64,000 nucleotides of DNA from Diatrype stigma. Taxonomy: Eukaryota; Ascomycota; Sordariomycetes; Xylariales; Diatrypaceae. Positions 1 to 11,180 of this stretch are shown piece after piece; the stretch's first letter is position 1, and every line of letters begins with the position of its first letter. Location of the stretch: assembly GCA_022225965.2 (NCBI GenBank), contig JAKJXP020000017.1, forward strand, positions 372,001-436,000, in the 5' to 3' direction. Below the pieces are notes generated by a model. It ran no database searches. It was given only the letters and a program-made list of their open reading frames with translations, and had not been told where the DNA came from. The translations under genes were made by a program, and so were the position numbers.

Positions 1-129
1 TAAGTGGGTCACATGTACAACTAAACGACCCTTGTAACTTTATCGCGAGCTCAAGCTTAACTTTAAACATGTGAAATCAATCCAACCCCAACAACCTCAA
101 GTTCCATCCTCACAGCATCGCAGCAAGCA

Positions 130-962
130 ATGGCCGCAGCAATCCCCTCGATCGCCTGTCTAGGCGTCATAGGGCGAAATGTACGTATCTCTCTTATCTC
201 GTCCTCGTTTTGCTGTTCCCCCTTCCACCGCATTCTCCATACATACATGCATACCTACCTACCAGCTACCAATACAGTGAATGAATGACTAACGAAAGCG
301 AAACGGCAAAACAGAACAACCCCCTCCACATCACCATCTTCCCGTCGCACTACGACGGCAGCGGCAGCGGGGCGCCGCGGCCGGCGCCCCTCCGCACGCC
401 CCTGCAGTTCTCGCTCCTGCTGTCCAGCACCCTCGACGTGTTCGAGGCGCGCGCGCGCCACGCCGCCGCCGTCTCCGGCCCGGGCACCCTGCTGTCGGGC
501 GACTACGGCCTGCTGCACGCCGTCGACGAGCGCCTCGCCGCCTACGGCTTCGAGACCAACACCGGCGTCAAGTTCGTCGCCATCGTCGACATGCGGGGGC
601 GCTCTGCTACTGCCGCTGCCTCCTCCTCGGCCAGGGGGCGCGCCAGCGGGCTTGGCAGTCCTGGAGCTGGGGGCATAGGGTTGGGCATCGGAGGGGGGGT
701 GGTAGGGGGAGGGGTGGCGGGAACGGGAGCAGCAGCAGCGGGAGCAGGGATCGGCGGCGTGGGACTCCGCGACGGCGAGCTCAAGCCTATCTTCAGGGCC
801 ATGCAGACTGCTTACGTCCGGCTCCTGCAGAACCCCTTCTACGACCCGGACGAGCACGCCCCGCTCGGCGGCCGCGGCGGCCGCAAGATCACGAGCCGCA
901 GGTTCAGCGACGAGATGCGCCGTATCGGCGAGGCGTGGGCGCCGGGCGTGGCGATCCTGTGA
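130..962 (+). CDS. TCA17: TRAPP complex subunit TRAPPC2L (Tca17), sedlin-like
   Basis: Predicted exons are 130-180 and 315-962; the intron starts GTACGT, carries ACTAAC near its 3' end and stops at ACAG. The product is about 232 aa. Exon 1 gives an IACLGVIGRNNNPLHI strand like the IAVIAKENYPLYI start of TRAPPC2L. This is followed by LDVFEAR, the YGFETNTGVKFV strand, ELKPIFRAMQTAYVRLLQNPFY and a C-terminal SRRFSDEM helix, in the order of the sedlin longin fold. By family, TRAPPC2L/Tca17 is a small TRAPP adaptor acting in ER-Golgi and Golgi vesicle tethering and Rab activation. The start is set by the first ATG whose exon splices in frame. Odd: a Gly/Ala/Ser-rich insertion of roughly 55 residues (about bases 600-770) breaks the longin fold between the VAIVDM strand and the ELKPIF helix, making the protein clearly longer than the ~140-aa animal form. 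The family call is firm; splice sites are inferred. Confidence 0.85.
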
Positions 963-2706
963 GGGGTGTGAAGGGGAGGGGTAGGGGAGGGCAGGGGGGT
1001 AAAGGAGGGGAGGGAGGTGAACGAGTGAGAAAAAAAGGAGGAAAAGCAAAAGCTGCTTTTCTCGATGTCTTGGTTGGCGTTTGGTGTGTTTCTATCTGAC
1101 AGAACAACAGCATGGAGTCGGGCGTTCAGTTATCCATCCACTTACGAAGCAGACAAGTTCTGCGCTTTGGTGGTAGGGTGGGTGGTTCTATATAGGAAAT
1201 CCTACTTACTTCGATGTATGTGATAGTATTGTCCTAAGTGTGACTTTCGTGGCTATGTACTAATTGCTTCATTGTCGACGAGGCGCGATGTTTACGTGAT
1301 ATAGCATACTTGATAGATAACTATCCTCGACCCGGCGATAAGTTCTTTTAGTATAGGTAACAACATCTGTTCAATCCCCTGTACATATCTATGTAGGTAG
1401 GTATGAGCCTGGAATAGTCGAAGTCTATACACAGTTTCCTAGCTAGGCCGAACTTGTTTGCTTGACTTGTTCTGTAATTCTGCCCAGGTCTACTTTCAAA
1501 GTGTACAAGGCAGGAAGAGCAAGACCACACATGTCTCTTACATTCTCGAGTTCAGTACCTAATCCTCTACTGGGGATCGGTTCACGGATACCTCTCGGTG
1601 TGTTGAAGTCACTATATTGAAAGCAGCGGTGACATGAACAACCTTTTGACTAGGAAGAACCAAGGGATTGTCAGTCACCTTCAGAAAGTCGAATGATGTG
1701 AACGGATATTCAGTCAAGATACTTATACCGGTAGTCACTAACAGCTAGCTACCTACCTATATAGACGTAAAGCTGACCATGGCGTACCTGAGTATACCAC
1801 CATATCCTACCTACTATTACACCTAAGATAAACGTATCTAAACATACCATCTTGGTTGATCGGTGCGATGTGCCAGCTTCGCTTGCGTAGATTCCGATAG
1901 CAATGCAGTGAACGTATAAAGACTTCGTATTGGGAGTGGAACCTGCTATATCTCTGGGCGAGTATATATACAACTTGTGTTTAGGCGTGGTAAATGTAAC
2001 CGAATCACCTTTGAGAGAGCCCTGTTTGAGATATTCTGTCTGATTCGATGGCCGAACGCCATGCGGCTACCACCGAGAGCAAATCCCTTGATCGAAGATT
2101 CGAATCTAATCGAGTAGCCCACCCAAGCAAGGCCCCCTTCCGCTTCTAATCCGCGGTGGCGTCGGTCGGAATCTATCTAGCCCGGGCCAGCATCGTCTTC
2201 CATCTGGCGTTGGCATTGACGCACGCAGTTTACGCTGCCGGGTATTTTGCCCCTCGTCGGATCCGCGTGGACGGAACTGGCCTGAATGGATGGAGCCAAG
2301 GAGGGAGAGAGGTGAGGCAAAGACGAAGACGAAGAACAGATTAAGAGAATCTGTGCAAAAACGAAAGAAGAATGAAGTTACCTGGTCTAGAAATCGAGCC
2401 TTGGTCTTCTTGTTCTTGCCTCCATACTGATCCTCAATATAGGGGTCGTCGACTAGGCAGAATTGCGATGTGCTAATCACTAGGTACACCAACCTGGCTT
2501 GAATTGTTAGGAGATCGGTCTCATGATTGTACTGACATTAGTCAGTCTTGGAGGGGGTTGGTTGCCAGTGATGGTATAATGCCAATCGATTTCGGGACAC
2601 GGAACCCAAAGTTCGAAATTCAGAACGCTGGATCGGTTGTGGCGTCAACCTTCAAGCTTTCTTTCTATCACCCCCCTTCTAAACCTACTACCTACTACCA
2701 GGCAGT
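963..2706. other. Intergenic spacer between convergent TRAPPC2L and AFG1
   Basis: This 1.7-kb spacer lies between the 3' ends of two convergent genes. It begins with a G-rich 3' flank (963-1040), then turns AT-richer with scattered TACCTACCTA motifs. No recognisable gene or RNA was found. A short minus-strand reading at about 2392-2492 (peptide includes YIEDQYGGKNKKTKARFLDQ) ends at a good donor (CAG/GTAACT) and could be an exon of a small unrecognised gene, but no start or partner exon could be fixed. Confidence 0.5.
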
Positions 2707-5049
2707 CTAGTCCCCCCCTTTCTCAGCAGCAGCAGCAGCCTTATTCTTAAGTTCGTCTTTCCTTTTCTCCTTCTGCTTCCTTGCCGCTTCTTTTCTCCTC
2801 TTCTTTGCCTCCTTCCTCTTCACTTTCTTCTCTTGCTTCGCTTTTGCCTTTTTCATTTCCGCTTCTTCCCTACTCCGCCTTATCCTTTCCCTTCTTGCCG
2901 CTTGCCTATTCTTTTCTGCTTGTTTCTTTCTTTGGCTTTCTTCTTCGTCTTCATATTCCTCCCCCTTTTTTCTTTTTCTTTTCTTCTCTCTCTTCTCCCT
3001 CTTTTTTTCTTCCATCCTTTTCTTCTCCTTTTCCTTTTCATCTTCCTCTCCCTCTTCCTTTCCCTCGCCACTTCCCTCGAGCTTCTGCGCTCCCTGTGGC
3101 TGGCTTACAGTAGCTGCTGAAACTGAAGGCCCGCACTTCTCCCAGTGCCGCGCCTCGGCCGGCAGCGGCTGCCACCAGTCGTCGCCGGCGCGGGCGTGCC
3201 ACTGCGCGCCGCAGAGCTCCCACAGACGGCTCGCGGCACGCTTATAGGCAAACCGCTCGTCCTCGCCCGTGAAGGCGGAAGTGTTGCTGAAGTCGAGCCT
3301 GGGGTCTCGCTGCTGCTGCTGCGCTACGGAGCCGAGACCAAAGTCGGACTGAAAGTCGTGGTCCGGATCATACGCACCGTGCTTGCTAGAGTCGTCGTCC
3401 CTGTCCCCGTCCCCATATGATGAAATGTTGGGCCGGAATGGGGACTGCGCGTCCTGGTAGGCCTCTGCTATGGTCTCGGAATGGATTGCGTCCGCGTCGA
3501 CGACTGGGGCCCCTTCGATGGGAGACTGAGTCAGGGGTGCTGATGACGACGATGATGACGAGGGAGTGGCGCTTGTGGCGGCGCGCTTCGCGTCCGGGAA
3601 AAAGAGGTCGTCAGGCCCGGCTGCGGCCCGCACGACGAGCTTGCATCGCGCTTCGTACAGCGCGTCGAGGAGGGTTATGAGGCGCCTGGCTTCATTCTTT
3701 TTCAAGATCGTCAAAACCGGGATCCCGTCGATGATGAATGTATGGAATGTTGACGCCATGCTGATGTAGTCCGCTGGGCCGAACGGCGACACCAGGTCTG
3801 TAAATTTCCAGTACACAATTCCATTGTACTGCTGTGGAATGACGATCGTCCGGCCATAGACTATCAAGCTAGTAGATTCCCATGGAACTTGACTAAGAGG
3901 AACTGGAAGGAGGGTGTTGAGGGATTCGGCCCAGGACGACTCGTCCGCTTCGTGAAGGAGGTGAAAATGTCTTGGCGTTACGGCTACACTAGCCGAATGA
4001 CTTGATTCGGCTATATTGCCATTACTAGGAACTTGGGCTGTAGAGTCAAACGCAGACGAAGCTTTAGACGGACTGTTATCTGACAAGCCCGGTGTGGAAC
4101 GACTTGACAGCTCGCCGGCTTCACGCCGTCTCCAGTCCTTTCCCCCTTCCATTTGCCAGAATTCACACCTCGCCTTCAACACCTCCAAGAAGGCGGCAAA
4201 GTCACTGGAAGGGCCGTACAGTTCTCCCTTCCCGCGAGTTTTCGTAAGGCCAAGAAACTGACCGAGAGACCCGCCAGCCGCCGCCGCCGGAGTCGAGGCG
4301 TAATCGAAACCTGCGGCTTTCTCCAGCTCCTCGGGCACGCGGTTGGAAGACGCTATAAGAACCCCGCCCATTTGGAAGAAGGCGGTGAACAGATTACTGA
4401 GGATCTTACTGGCTGCTTTATCGGGCAGCTGGAACTCGTCGAGCGTCAGGATCGGCGACTGCTCGATCAGCTCTCTGGCCATCCATAACAGAGAGTATTG
4501 CTGGTCGGCCGTCTCCATGCCGGAATGCGATTTCCGGTAGCGCTCGAGCTGCGAGAGCGTATATAGCATAAATGTATTGAAGTGCCATCTCCTCTTCCGG
4601 CTTGTAGGGAGACCGTCGGTAAGGAGGTCTAGCAGCATGGACTTCCCCGTCCCGACCTCTCCGGATAGGAAAAGCCCTCGCGGGGAATTGATGTTGATAG
4701 CCTCTTCGTGCGAGGTAAGAACCCGCGTTAGAGCGAGGGTATCCGCGCCCTCTGTCTGCGCAAAGAAGCGCGAAAATAAGGGGTTTCGGCGGATGGGGTG
4801 ACTCGCTGTGGCGAGGGACCGCTCCGGGTCCTGTTGTTTTTTGGACTGGTTTAGGGCTCGGGTTATAGCCTTGAGCTTTGTCTGGTACTCAGCCGAGGGC
4901 GAGTAGTTTTTGAGCCGACGGTAGATCTTCTGCAGGTGCAATGCTAACCGGTGCTGAGCCGGATCTGGGCTGTAGAGCCCAGTGGTAACCAAGGCCTGGT
5001 ATTTCACCAGAGGATCCGTGATGGACACGGCGGTTGAGGTTGGTCTCAT
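2707..5049 (-). CDS. AFG1: AFG1/LACE1-family mitochondrial AAA-type ATPase
   Basis: This single-exon 780-aa protein starts at ATG 5049. The N-terminal PLVKYQALVTTGLYSPDPAQ block, Walker A GEVGTGKS (residues 130-137), Walker B ILTLDEFQ (200-207) and ASSNRVPEEL (about 233-242) are the hallmarks of the AFG1-like ATPase family. Known members sit at the mitochondrial inner membrane and help quality control and turnover of respiratory-chain proteins. Odd: the last ~150 residues are an extreme Lys/Glu/Arg tail (strings such as EKEKEKKRMEEKK), predicted to form one long charged helix or disordered stretch; ordinary family members do not carry this. No clear mitochondrial presequence is visible at the chosen start, so a short upstream exon cannot be excluded. 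The shared divergent promoter region with NUP133 lies at 5050-6845. Confidence 0.9.
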   Translation of the reverse strand: MRPTSTAVSITDPLVKYQALVTTGLYSPDPAQHRLALHLQKIYRRLKNYSPSAEYQTKLKAITRALNQSKKQQDPERSLATASHPIRRNPLFSRFFAQTEGADTLALTRVLTSHEEAININSPRGLFLSGEVGTGKSMLLDLLTDGLPTSRKRRWHFNTFMLYTLSQLERYRKSHSGMETADQQYSLLWMARELIEQSPILTLDEFQLPDKAASKILSNLFTAFFQMGGVLIASSNRVPEELEKAAGFDYASTPAAAAGGSLGQFLGLTKTRGKGELYGPSSDFAAFLEVLKARCEFWQMEGGKDWRRREAGELSSRSTPGLSDNSPSKASSAFDSTAQVPSNGNIAESSHSASVAVTPRHFHLLHEADESSWAESLNTLLPVPLSQVPWESTSLIVYGRTIVIPQQYNGIVYWKFTDLVSPFGPADYISMASTFHTFIIDGIPVLTILKKNEARRLITLLDALYEARCKLVVRAAAGPDDLFFPDAKRAATSATPSSSSSSSAPLTQSPIEGAPVVDADAIHSETIAEAYQDAQSPFRPNISSYGDGDRDDDSSKHGAYDPDHDFQSDFGLGSVAQQQQRDPRLDFSNTSAFTGEDERFAYKRAASRLWELCGAQWHARAGDDWWQPLPAEARHWEKCGPSVSAATVSQPQGAQKLEGSGEGKEEGEEDEKEKEKKRMEEKKREKREKKRKRKKGEEYEDEEESQRKKQAEKNRQAARRERIRRSREEAEMKKAKAKQEKKVKRKEAKKRRKEAARKQKEKRKDELKNKAAAAAEKGGD

Positions 5050-6845
5050 TGTGCCACAGATGAGCTCACCGCGTTCTTCTCAGCTTCGAAAGCAGTGTGA
5101 TAATGGGTATGTTTGCACTTCGGCACTCCAAACGATAGTAAACGCCGCATCCATTCGCTTGGTGATTGGTAGTGACCAATCTAAATGGCAGATGGCAAAG
5201 ATGTCAAAGATACTGGTGGATGTTCCTTTTGATGCCACGGTATTGCCATATGGTTCCTATAGTCACTACTCTGTTGTATGTGCTCTTATGGCACGACAAA
5301 TCATGTTTGAACAGGTATTGGCAAGAGACTACTCAAGGAGCCATCTTTAAGCTTTGCCTCGAGTTCTATTTTTCAGATTTGTCAAGTCGAGTATATTTTA
5401 GTCGCGAGATTGTAAAGTCGCAAGACCAAACAATACCATAGTCAGCCAAGCATTAACGAAAATAGTCTGTCTATAAGCAGGTAAATAAGTCACTAGGCAA
5501 CTAGGAATTGAGGGCATATCGACATGGCAAACACTGAGGTCATCATGGCCCATCGGATGAATATTCCTAGTGGGTACCCATCCCCCACACCAAATCGGCT
5601 CCACGGCGACGAGATACTGGAGGTGTGTGGGTGGATTGCACGAAGTACATGTACTTGATGGATCTCAGTTGTCAACGTGGATTTGGAGCCTCATACAAGA
5701 TCCGGTGAGAACCTTGGAACCTGCAGGAAGGAAACAGCTGCGAACGGGAGCCACTGGAGCTAAGGCATCTAGGGTTATGTACCGGAACATGCTCAAGATG
5801 CTGTTCTGGGCATAGCTCAGCCGCAGTAAAACAGAGACTAGACCACAGACCACCTGCAGTGAGTTACCTGAGTTACCTGCAGTCACCATGGGCAGTGGCA
5901 GCAACCAACCAGGTGTGCCAGGCCAACGCCAACCTTGAATTCCAAGTGGCCGTTGCCCGATGCTGCTAGCGGTCAGCCACAGATGATAGGCTCGCAGCCA
6001 ACCTTGGGACCTTAAGTGTGGAGACCTCTCGAATTTTCAAGATCTGCCTTCCAGGTTGTCTGCCTGCCAACAAGGGCCCAATCAACAAAAGCCACACACC
6101 AGGCGCAGCTAGAGCTAAACCACAAACATCAACTGGAAGGCATGAGAACTTGGGAAGGGGCGCCTCAGAGCATGTCAGTGTGAAGGTGTGATGGAAGTGT
6201 GAATGTCTCCATCATCCATCCCGTCATCCATCATCTGCCACTGCCACTGCCCTCCGCACCCGCCATCTGTCATCCCTACTACTACTACCTACTAGCTGTT
6301 GCTTCTCCCTGCGCAGCGGCATCCGCATTAATAACTTGGACCTTTTGCTGTCTTGGTCGGCATTCTCATTTGCACGTCCAACAGCAACCAAGGGCAGCTA
6401 TCCACATAATTACTTGCTACCATTGCACTTGCACTTACCTACTGTACGCTGGGACGGACCCTTCCTACCTCTTAGACTTTAGTACATACAGCCAGCTCCT
6501 GCAGCTAAAAAGTAAAAAGTTCTTGTTGGATTTATTTACATTCCATCTCCTCATTTCATCATGATGAGAGTGTAGGCGACTCGTGCATCAATCGGCGCAT
6601 TGATTATTACCTTTATCGCTCCTCGACGACCATTTTCCTTTCCACGATACCCATTCCGACCTTATAGTGTTGGATTCAATTGAAAAACAATAGGCAAGGG
6701 GCAAGGGGCAATTTGCAAGAAGACAGGGAGAGACGCGACCGGACGATTCGACCCGACGACTAATTTAATCAACATCCTCACCATCGCATTATCTTCGACT
6801 GCACAGCTTCCATCGTAGCAGATACCGCATCATCATACCACCACC
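5050..6845. promoter_or_regulatory. Divergent intergenic region of AFG1 and NUP133
   Basis: These 1.8 kb separate two divergently transcribed genes and must hold both promoters and 5' leaders. The NUP133-proximal part is C/T-rich (about 6199-6300 and 6590-6840) with CATC and CCATC runs, as is common ahead of fungal housekeeping genes. No clear TATA box, coding exon or structured RNA was seen. Confidence 0.5.
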
Positions 6846-9800
6846 ATGTTCTCGCCCTCTCTCAACAACGGCGCTGCAAATGCGCCGACCACGCCCATGA
6901 CGACGCGCGGCCGACGTCGCCAACGACCGCTCAACTCAGACAGCACTATCCAGCAGCCTAAGAAGAAGCAGCGGCTACCACTATCCGAGGAGGTTTCTGC
7001 AAATCCTAATACGAACCCCAACCCGAATCCAGACTCCTATGAAGTCAAGTCCGCAAAGCCCTCGACCGTCGAAGCGAAGCGGGATGGCCTCGAGTATTCC
7101 GCGCCGCAAGCGCTACCAAAACAGGAGCTCAGTGTGCGATCCAAGAAACCAAGACATGCGGACCGTCTCAATAAGGGCGACGGCAGCACGCTTCTAGTAC
7201 GTCTCTAATCTCGGGATAGCTCGTGATGAACACCAATATGTCAAGATACTAACATGAAACCCTTGCAGGCAACAAATACGGCATTCGATGTCAGGAAACT
7301 ACCTGCGCTTCCGGATAGACTCAAGTCCAACCCGACCAGTACGTCGCTGTACCTTCATTCATGCACTGCATAGTTACTGACTACTATCCCTATAGGCCGA
7401 CAACATGGCGTCGTGGATAGCTCCACGGGTTACGCCCTGAATTTGACACATACGCACGCCGTTGTCTGGCCATACTCAGTTCCTACGCAATCCCCCGAGT
7501 CCTTCACCTTTACGCTTCCATATCCATCGAAGAACTCGACCGAACCTTTACCCCTAGGCGCTCTTGTCTCCTCGTCTGCGTCGTCTTCAGAGCCTGGCCT
7601 AGTAGTATTGATGCCCACCAGTGGCAAGATTACGTATTGGGAGTCTATATCGAGCGCGACAACAATGGACTTCTTGCGGCAACAGCGGAATGGCGTCGAA
7701 GACTCTATACCAGGAATGTACTCCGGAGAAACGGTCATTCGGATCATAGCCGCCGAGTCCGCTGCTGGATTCATTCTAGCTTTCAGCAGTGGCCGGATGG
7801 CCTATATGAGTGTTCGTGACGCCCATGGCCGTCCGAAGGTGTCGGTCCAATTCTTGCGCTCAGGTCTAGGCCCCTCTGGTGGGGGTTTCCTTGGCAGTAT
7901 CCGACATGCACTTAGCCAAGCAGCCGCCCAAGGTGATATTGCAGCTGTTAGAACGAATCGATCTTCGAGCCAGGGCGAATCCACCGTGGTAGCCATAACG
8001 GCTAAGGGCCGCCTGCAGTCTTGGAGGGTTCATCGCGGCGGCCATCATGATGTTTTAGCAGAGGCTGATGCGAGAGCGACTATCATCGAAGAAGTACAAC
8101 AGAGGGACCAAGCAAGCAACGAATTACCTCCTGAGTCATTTAAGGTTCTTGATTTCTGCTTCGTTTCTCATGATTCTAGTTCCAAAACCAACGAGATGAC
8201 TCAACTCTTCCCGAGCTCCCGCTTCCGCGACGACCAGCAACATCTATTACTCTTGACGTGCCTCTCAGACAAGCGCGCTTGCCGATATAGTTTGGTCGAG
8301 ATTGTAGTCACCCCTGGCGCTTCTGAACCCACGGTGGAAGTCGGCATGATTAGACCAATATCCACCTATTCCAGTTTCCCAAGCGCGCATGCCTACGCCA
8401 AACCCCGTATCTATCTCCCTAGGCCTTCGATCATCGCCTTTGCAGTGTTCAGTCACGCAACTGTTATCACTTCGATTGCCCGGCCACCGGATTCACCTGA
8501 ATCCCAGCTTATGGAGGATAACCACATCTTGCCAGCTTCGTACGAAGACGTAGTCGATTTACGAGAAGACCCGGCTCTCGAGATTGTCGGTTCCGGTGCC
8601 GAAGAGCCTCAGTCATCTGGCTCCGGAGGCGATGAGGGGAAGGCATATAGAGCTAAGACTAAGAACCCGTCGGCCATTTTGCTCGTCCGTGGTGCAGGTA
8701 CCCTTCGTATTGCCGTGGCAGACGTGGAACGCTTCGCTAGCGAGAAACCACCTGTCGTCAGCGCAAAGGCGAAGCTTGAACAGGCCGTCTTCTTTGGCGT
8801 CAGAGAGGACAATCCTTTGGTTTTTGATGTTGTGAGGGAGCAGCTTTTCACCGATCAAGAGTATGGCAACGCTGCTTTGGCTCTTAGCCGAGATATCCTG
8901 ACATCAACGGGCCCGCATTTCTCATCTCTAGCTGCACTTCTCGAGAATAACCTCAAGGAGCGCGTGCGATACCTCGACAAGCTCATATCGCATATTCGAA
9001 AGCTAGGAATCTCGCTTGACCGGGTGACGAAGTGGAGGCTACTCTGGAACGCAGAGAAAATGCATGTTGCCAGCACTTTGTGGCGGAAGCATCAAGACTT
9101 CATCTCCTTGCGCCCTGCTGACGCCAAGAAGAGTATCGTTGCCGAGATTGTCGAGTACATTCGAAACGAGGAAAAGTCTGTGCCGGATGCCGCTAAAGGG
9201 GAGGTGGATGAGCTTCGTCACTGGTTCATTCGGGACCTTGACCGCCTGGACGTATTCATCGCCTGGGGCTACGAAGTTATCAAATACAACTCGAGAGCTC
9301 ATCTCGACCAAGCTTCACTTTCTCGATTCGTCTACGAAGCTACCGAAATTTATAACGGTGCTATCCGGGATGCATTAGCATTTCGACAACGATGTCTTCC
9401 ATTCTATGGCTTGGGGGATGAGCAGCTGGAAAACGGTATCCTCGTTGGCAACTATGCCGATCTGCCAATACCTTGGACATGTGAGCCGTACCTAACGAAC
9501 AATATCAAGAGGCAGTTGGAACTCTCCTCGGAATGGATCAAGCAACATTGGTCTCTTCAGGTCGAGTCACCTGACCAGCCAGAGTCTGTCTTGCTTCGGA
9601 AGATCATGGCCATATTACCGCAGTTGACCGAAATCTACCTTACCTCGCTCCAGGAGCTTTCTAGAGCCTATCTGGCAAGCGACGACCCTAGTAAGAGATC
9701 AAACGGTCAGAAGTATGAACAGATTTACGAGCAGGATCGCCACGAAAAGGTTGTTCTCCTTGCCAACTCCAGGAACTGGGAGGCTGCGATTGAGATTGCG

Positions 9801-11180
9801 GAACATCATAAGTCACTGCCGGCTTTGGCAGAGGTCCTCACAAGAGAGATCGATGGCTACCGAGATCAGCTCGTCGATCCTGGCCTTGCTCCCGATGCCA
9901 TTGCGAGGCTGGAGTCCAAGATGGCTGCAAAGGAAGCTAAGGTCAGGGAATACTTCAGCACATATGGTGAAGAGTTCGCTTTTCCGTTCTACGAGTACCT
10001 GTTTACTACGTACGGGATTGATGCGCTTCTTCAATACGATATGGACAAGAAGTATAAGACGATGTATCTTCGCACAAAGCCTGAGTTGGCCAAGGTGTCG
10101 TGGATCAACGATATTATGGTCGAGGAAGATACGGAGCGGGCTGCTGATACACTTCTTGAGCTTGGGCTCACCCGCGAGCAGCTGCTATGGAACAAGAAGA
10201 TCGAGCTAAGTCTTGGGAAGCTAGCCAGGATGGCTGAGTCATCCCGACCTTCTAGTGAAGTGTCTGCTAGTATCCAGAGCACCAGTGTCAATGGAGCCAT
10301 CACGGACGCTCGGGTGGATGCCATTGACAAGGAGCTCGCCATCATCGGAGTTCAGGATGAGCTTTACGAGACGCAAATCCGGCCCGTCATTGATAATGCC
10401 CTTGACGAGCAGTCAGAGTGGGACATGGTTCAGGAGGCCTTCGCTCTCAAGATCCCGAAGAAGTACAAGATAGTCTGTCAGATCTTCGAGGATGCGCTGA
10501 AGAGGCTCTACAACCACGAGGCCCTAGAGGCTTTGAGTCTGATTGACCTCCTCACACTCATTACCCTACCAACCGAGACTAGAGAACACATTCCCGACCA
10601 ATTCTTCCTTGCGATCCAAGTGGCACACGACGGTCTTGTTGGCGATGAACGCCTGCAAGCGGAGCGACTCATCTGGCGGAGATGCTACCTCAGGGAAGAC
10701 TGGACGCGCCTCAACAACACCTCCCTCAAGAATGACAACGACATTATGGAGGTGTTAAGCGAAACAGACCTGTTCCAGATGTACTGTACGCTATATGCGA
10801 ACCGTAAGTTTCCCTTTGTCTTAGTATATCAAGCTGTTTATCTAACGAGTGGTACAGAACAAAATAGAGCCAATAAGGAGTACCGGCGTCTGTCACCGCT
10901 AGAAGCTGCAGGTGTCTACACTGAGACGCTTGACCGACGATTCAACAAAATGGAAAAGGGGGCTCGCGAGAAGATGTTGGAGGCTATGAAGTGGGAGGAC
11001 AGCAATCTCCGGAAGCACATCGACAAGCACCGGTTGGAGCAATGGGCCAAGGAGACGCGGAAGACAGCCGAGGAAGCTGTAGACCAACAGTTTGACGCCA
11101 CCACCGCAGCGGGCGCATCCAAGTCTCCCACAAAGCCGAAGGCGTTGATCGCCAATGAGGAACATGACGGCACTCTTTAA
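6846..11180 (+). CDS. NUP133: Nucleoporin Nup133
   Basis: Predicted exons are 6846-7196, 7269-7338, 7396-10803 and 10858-11180; all phases close, giving about 1383 aa. Introns 1-3 start GTACGT, GTACGT and GTAAGT, with CTAAC-type branch points in the first and last. The N-terminus is basic and disordered (TTRGRRRQRPL), followed by the propeller start HGVVDSSTGYALNLTHTHAV and a long alpha-helical domain ending with blocks such as ERAADTLLELGLTREQLLWN, typical of the Nup133/Nup155 helical region. Nup133 is a scaffold subunit of the Y-shaped (Nup84/Nup107) nuclear pore subcomplex and anchors its stalk tip. The last intron is only 54 nt, a multiple of three without a stop, so it could also be read through; removing it restores the smoother CTLYANQQNRANKEYRR. 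The family assignment is strong and the length is normal for filamentous fungi. Confidence 0.9.

Noticed and set aside
255..1049. 264-aa minus-strand frame opposite TRAPPC2L
   Set aside because: It is a shadow of the GC-rich TRAPPC2L exon; composition is Arg/Ala/Pro-rich with no motif, while the + strand matches the longin family.
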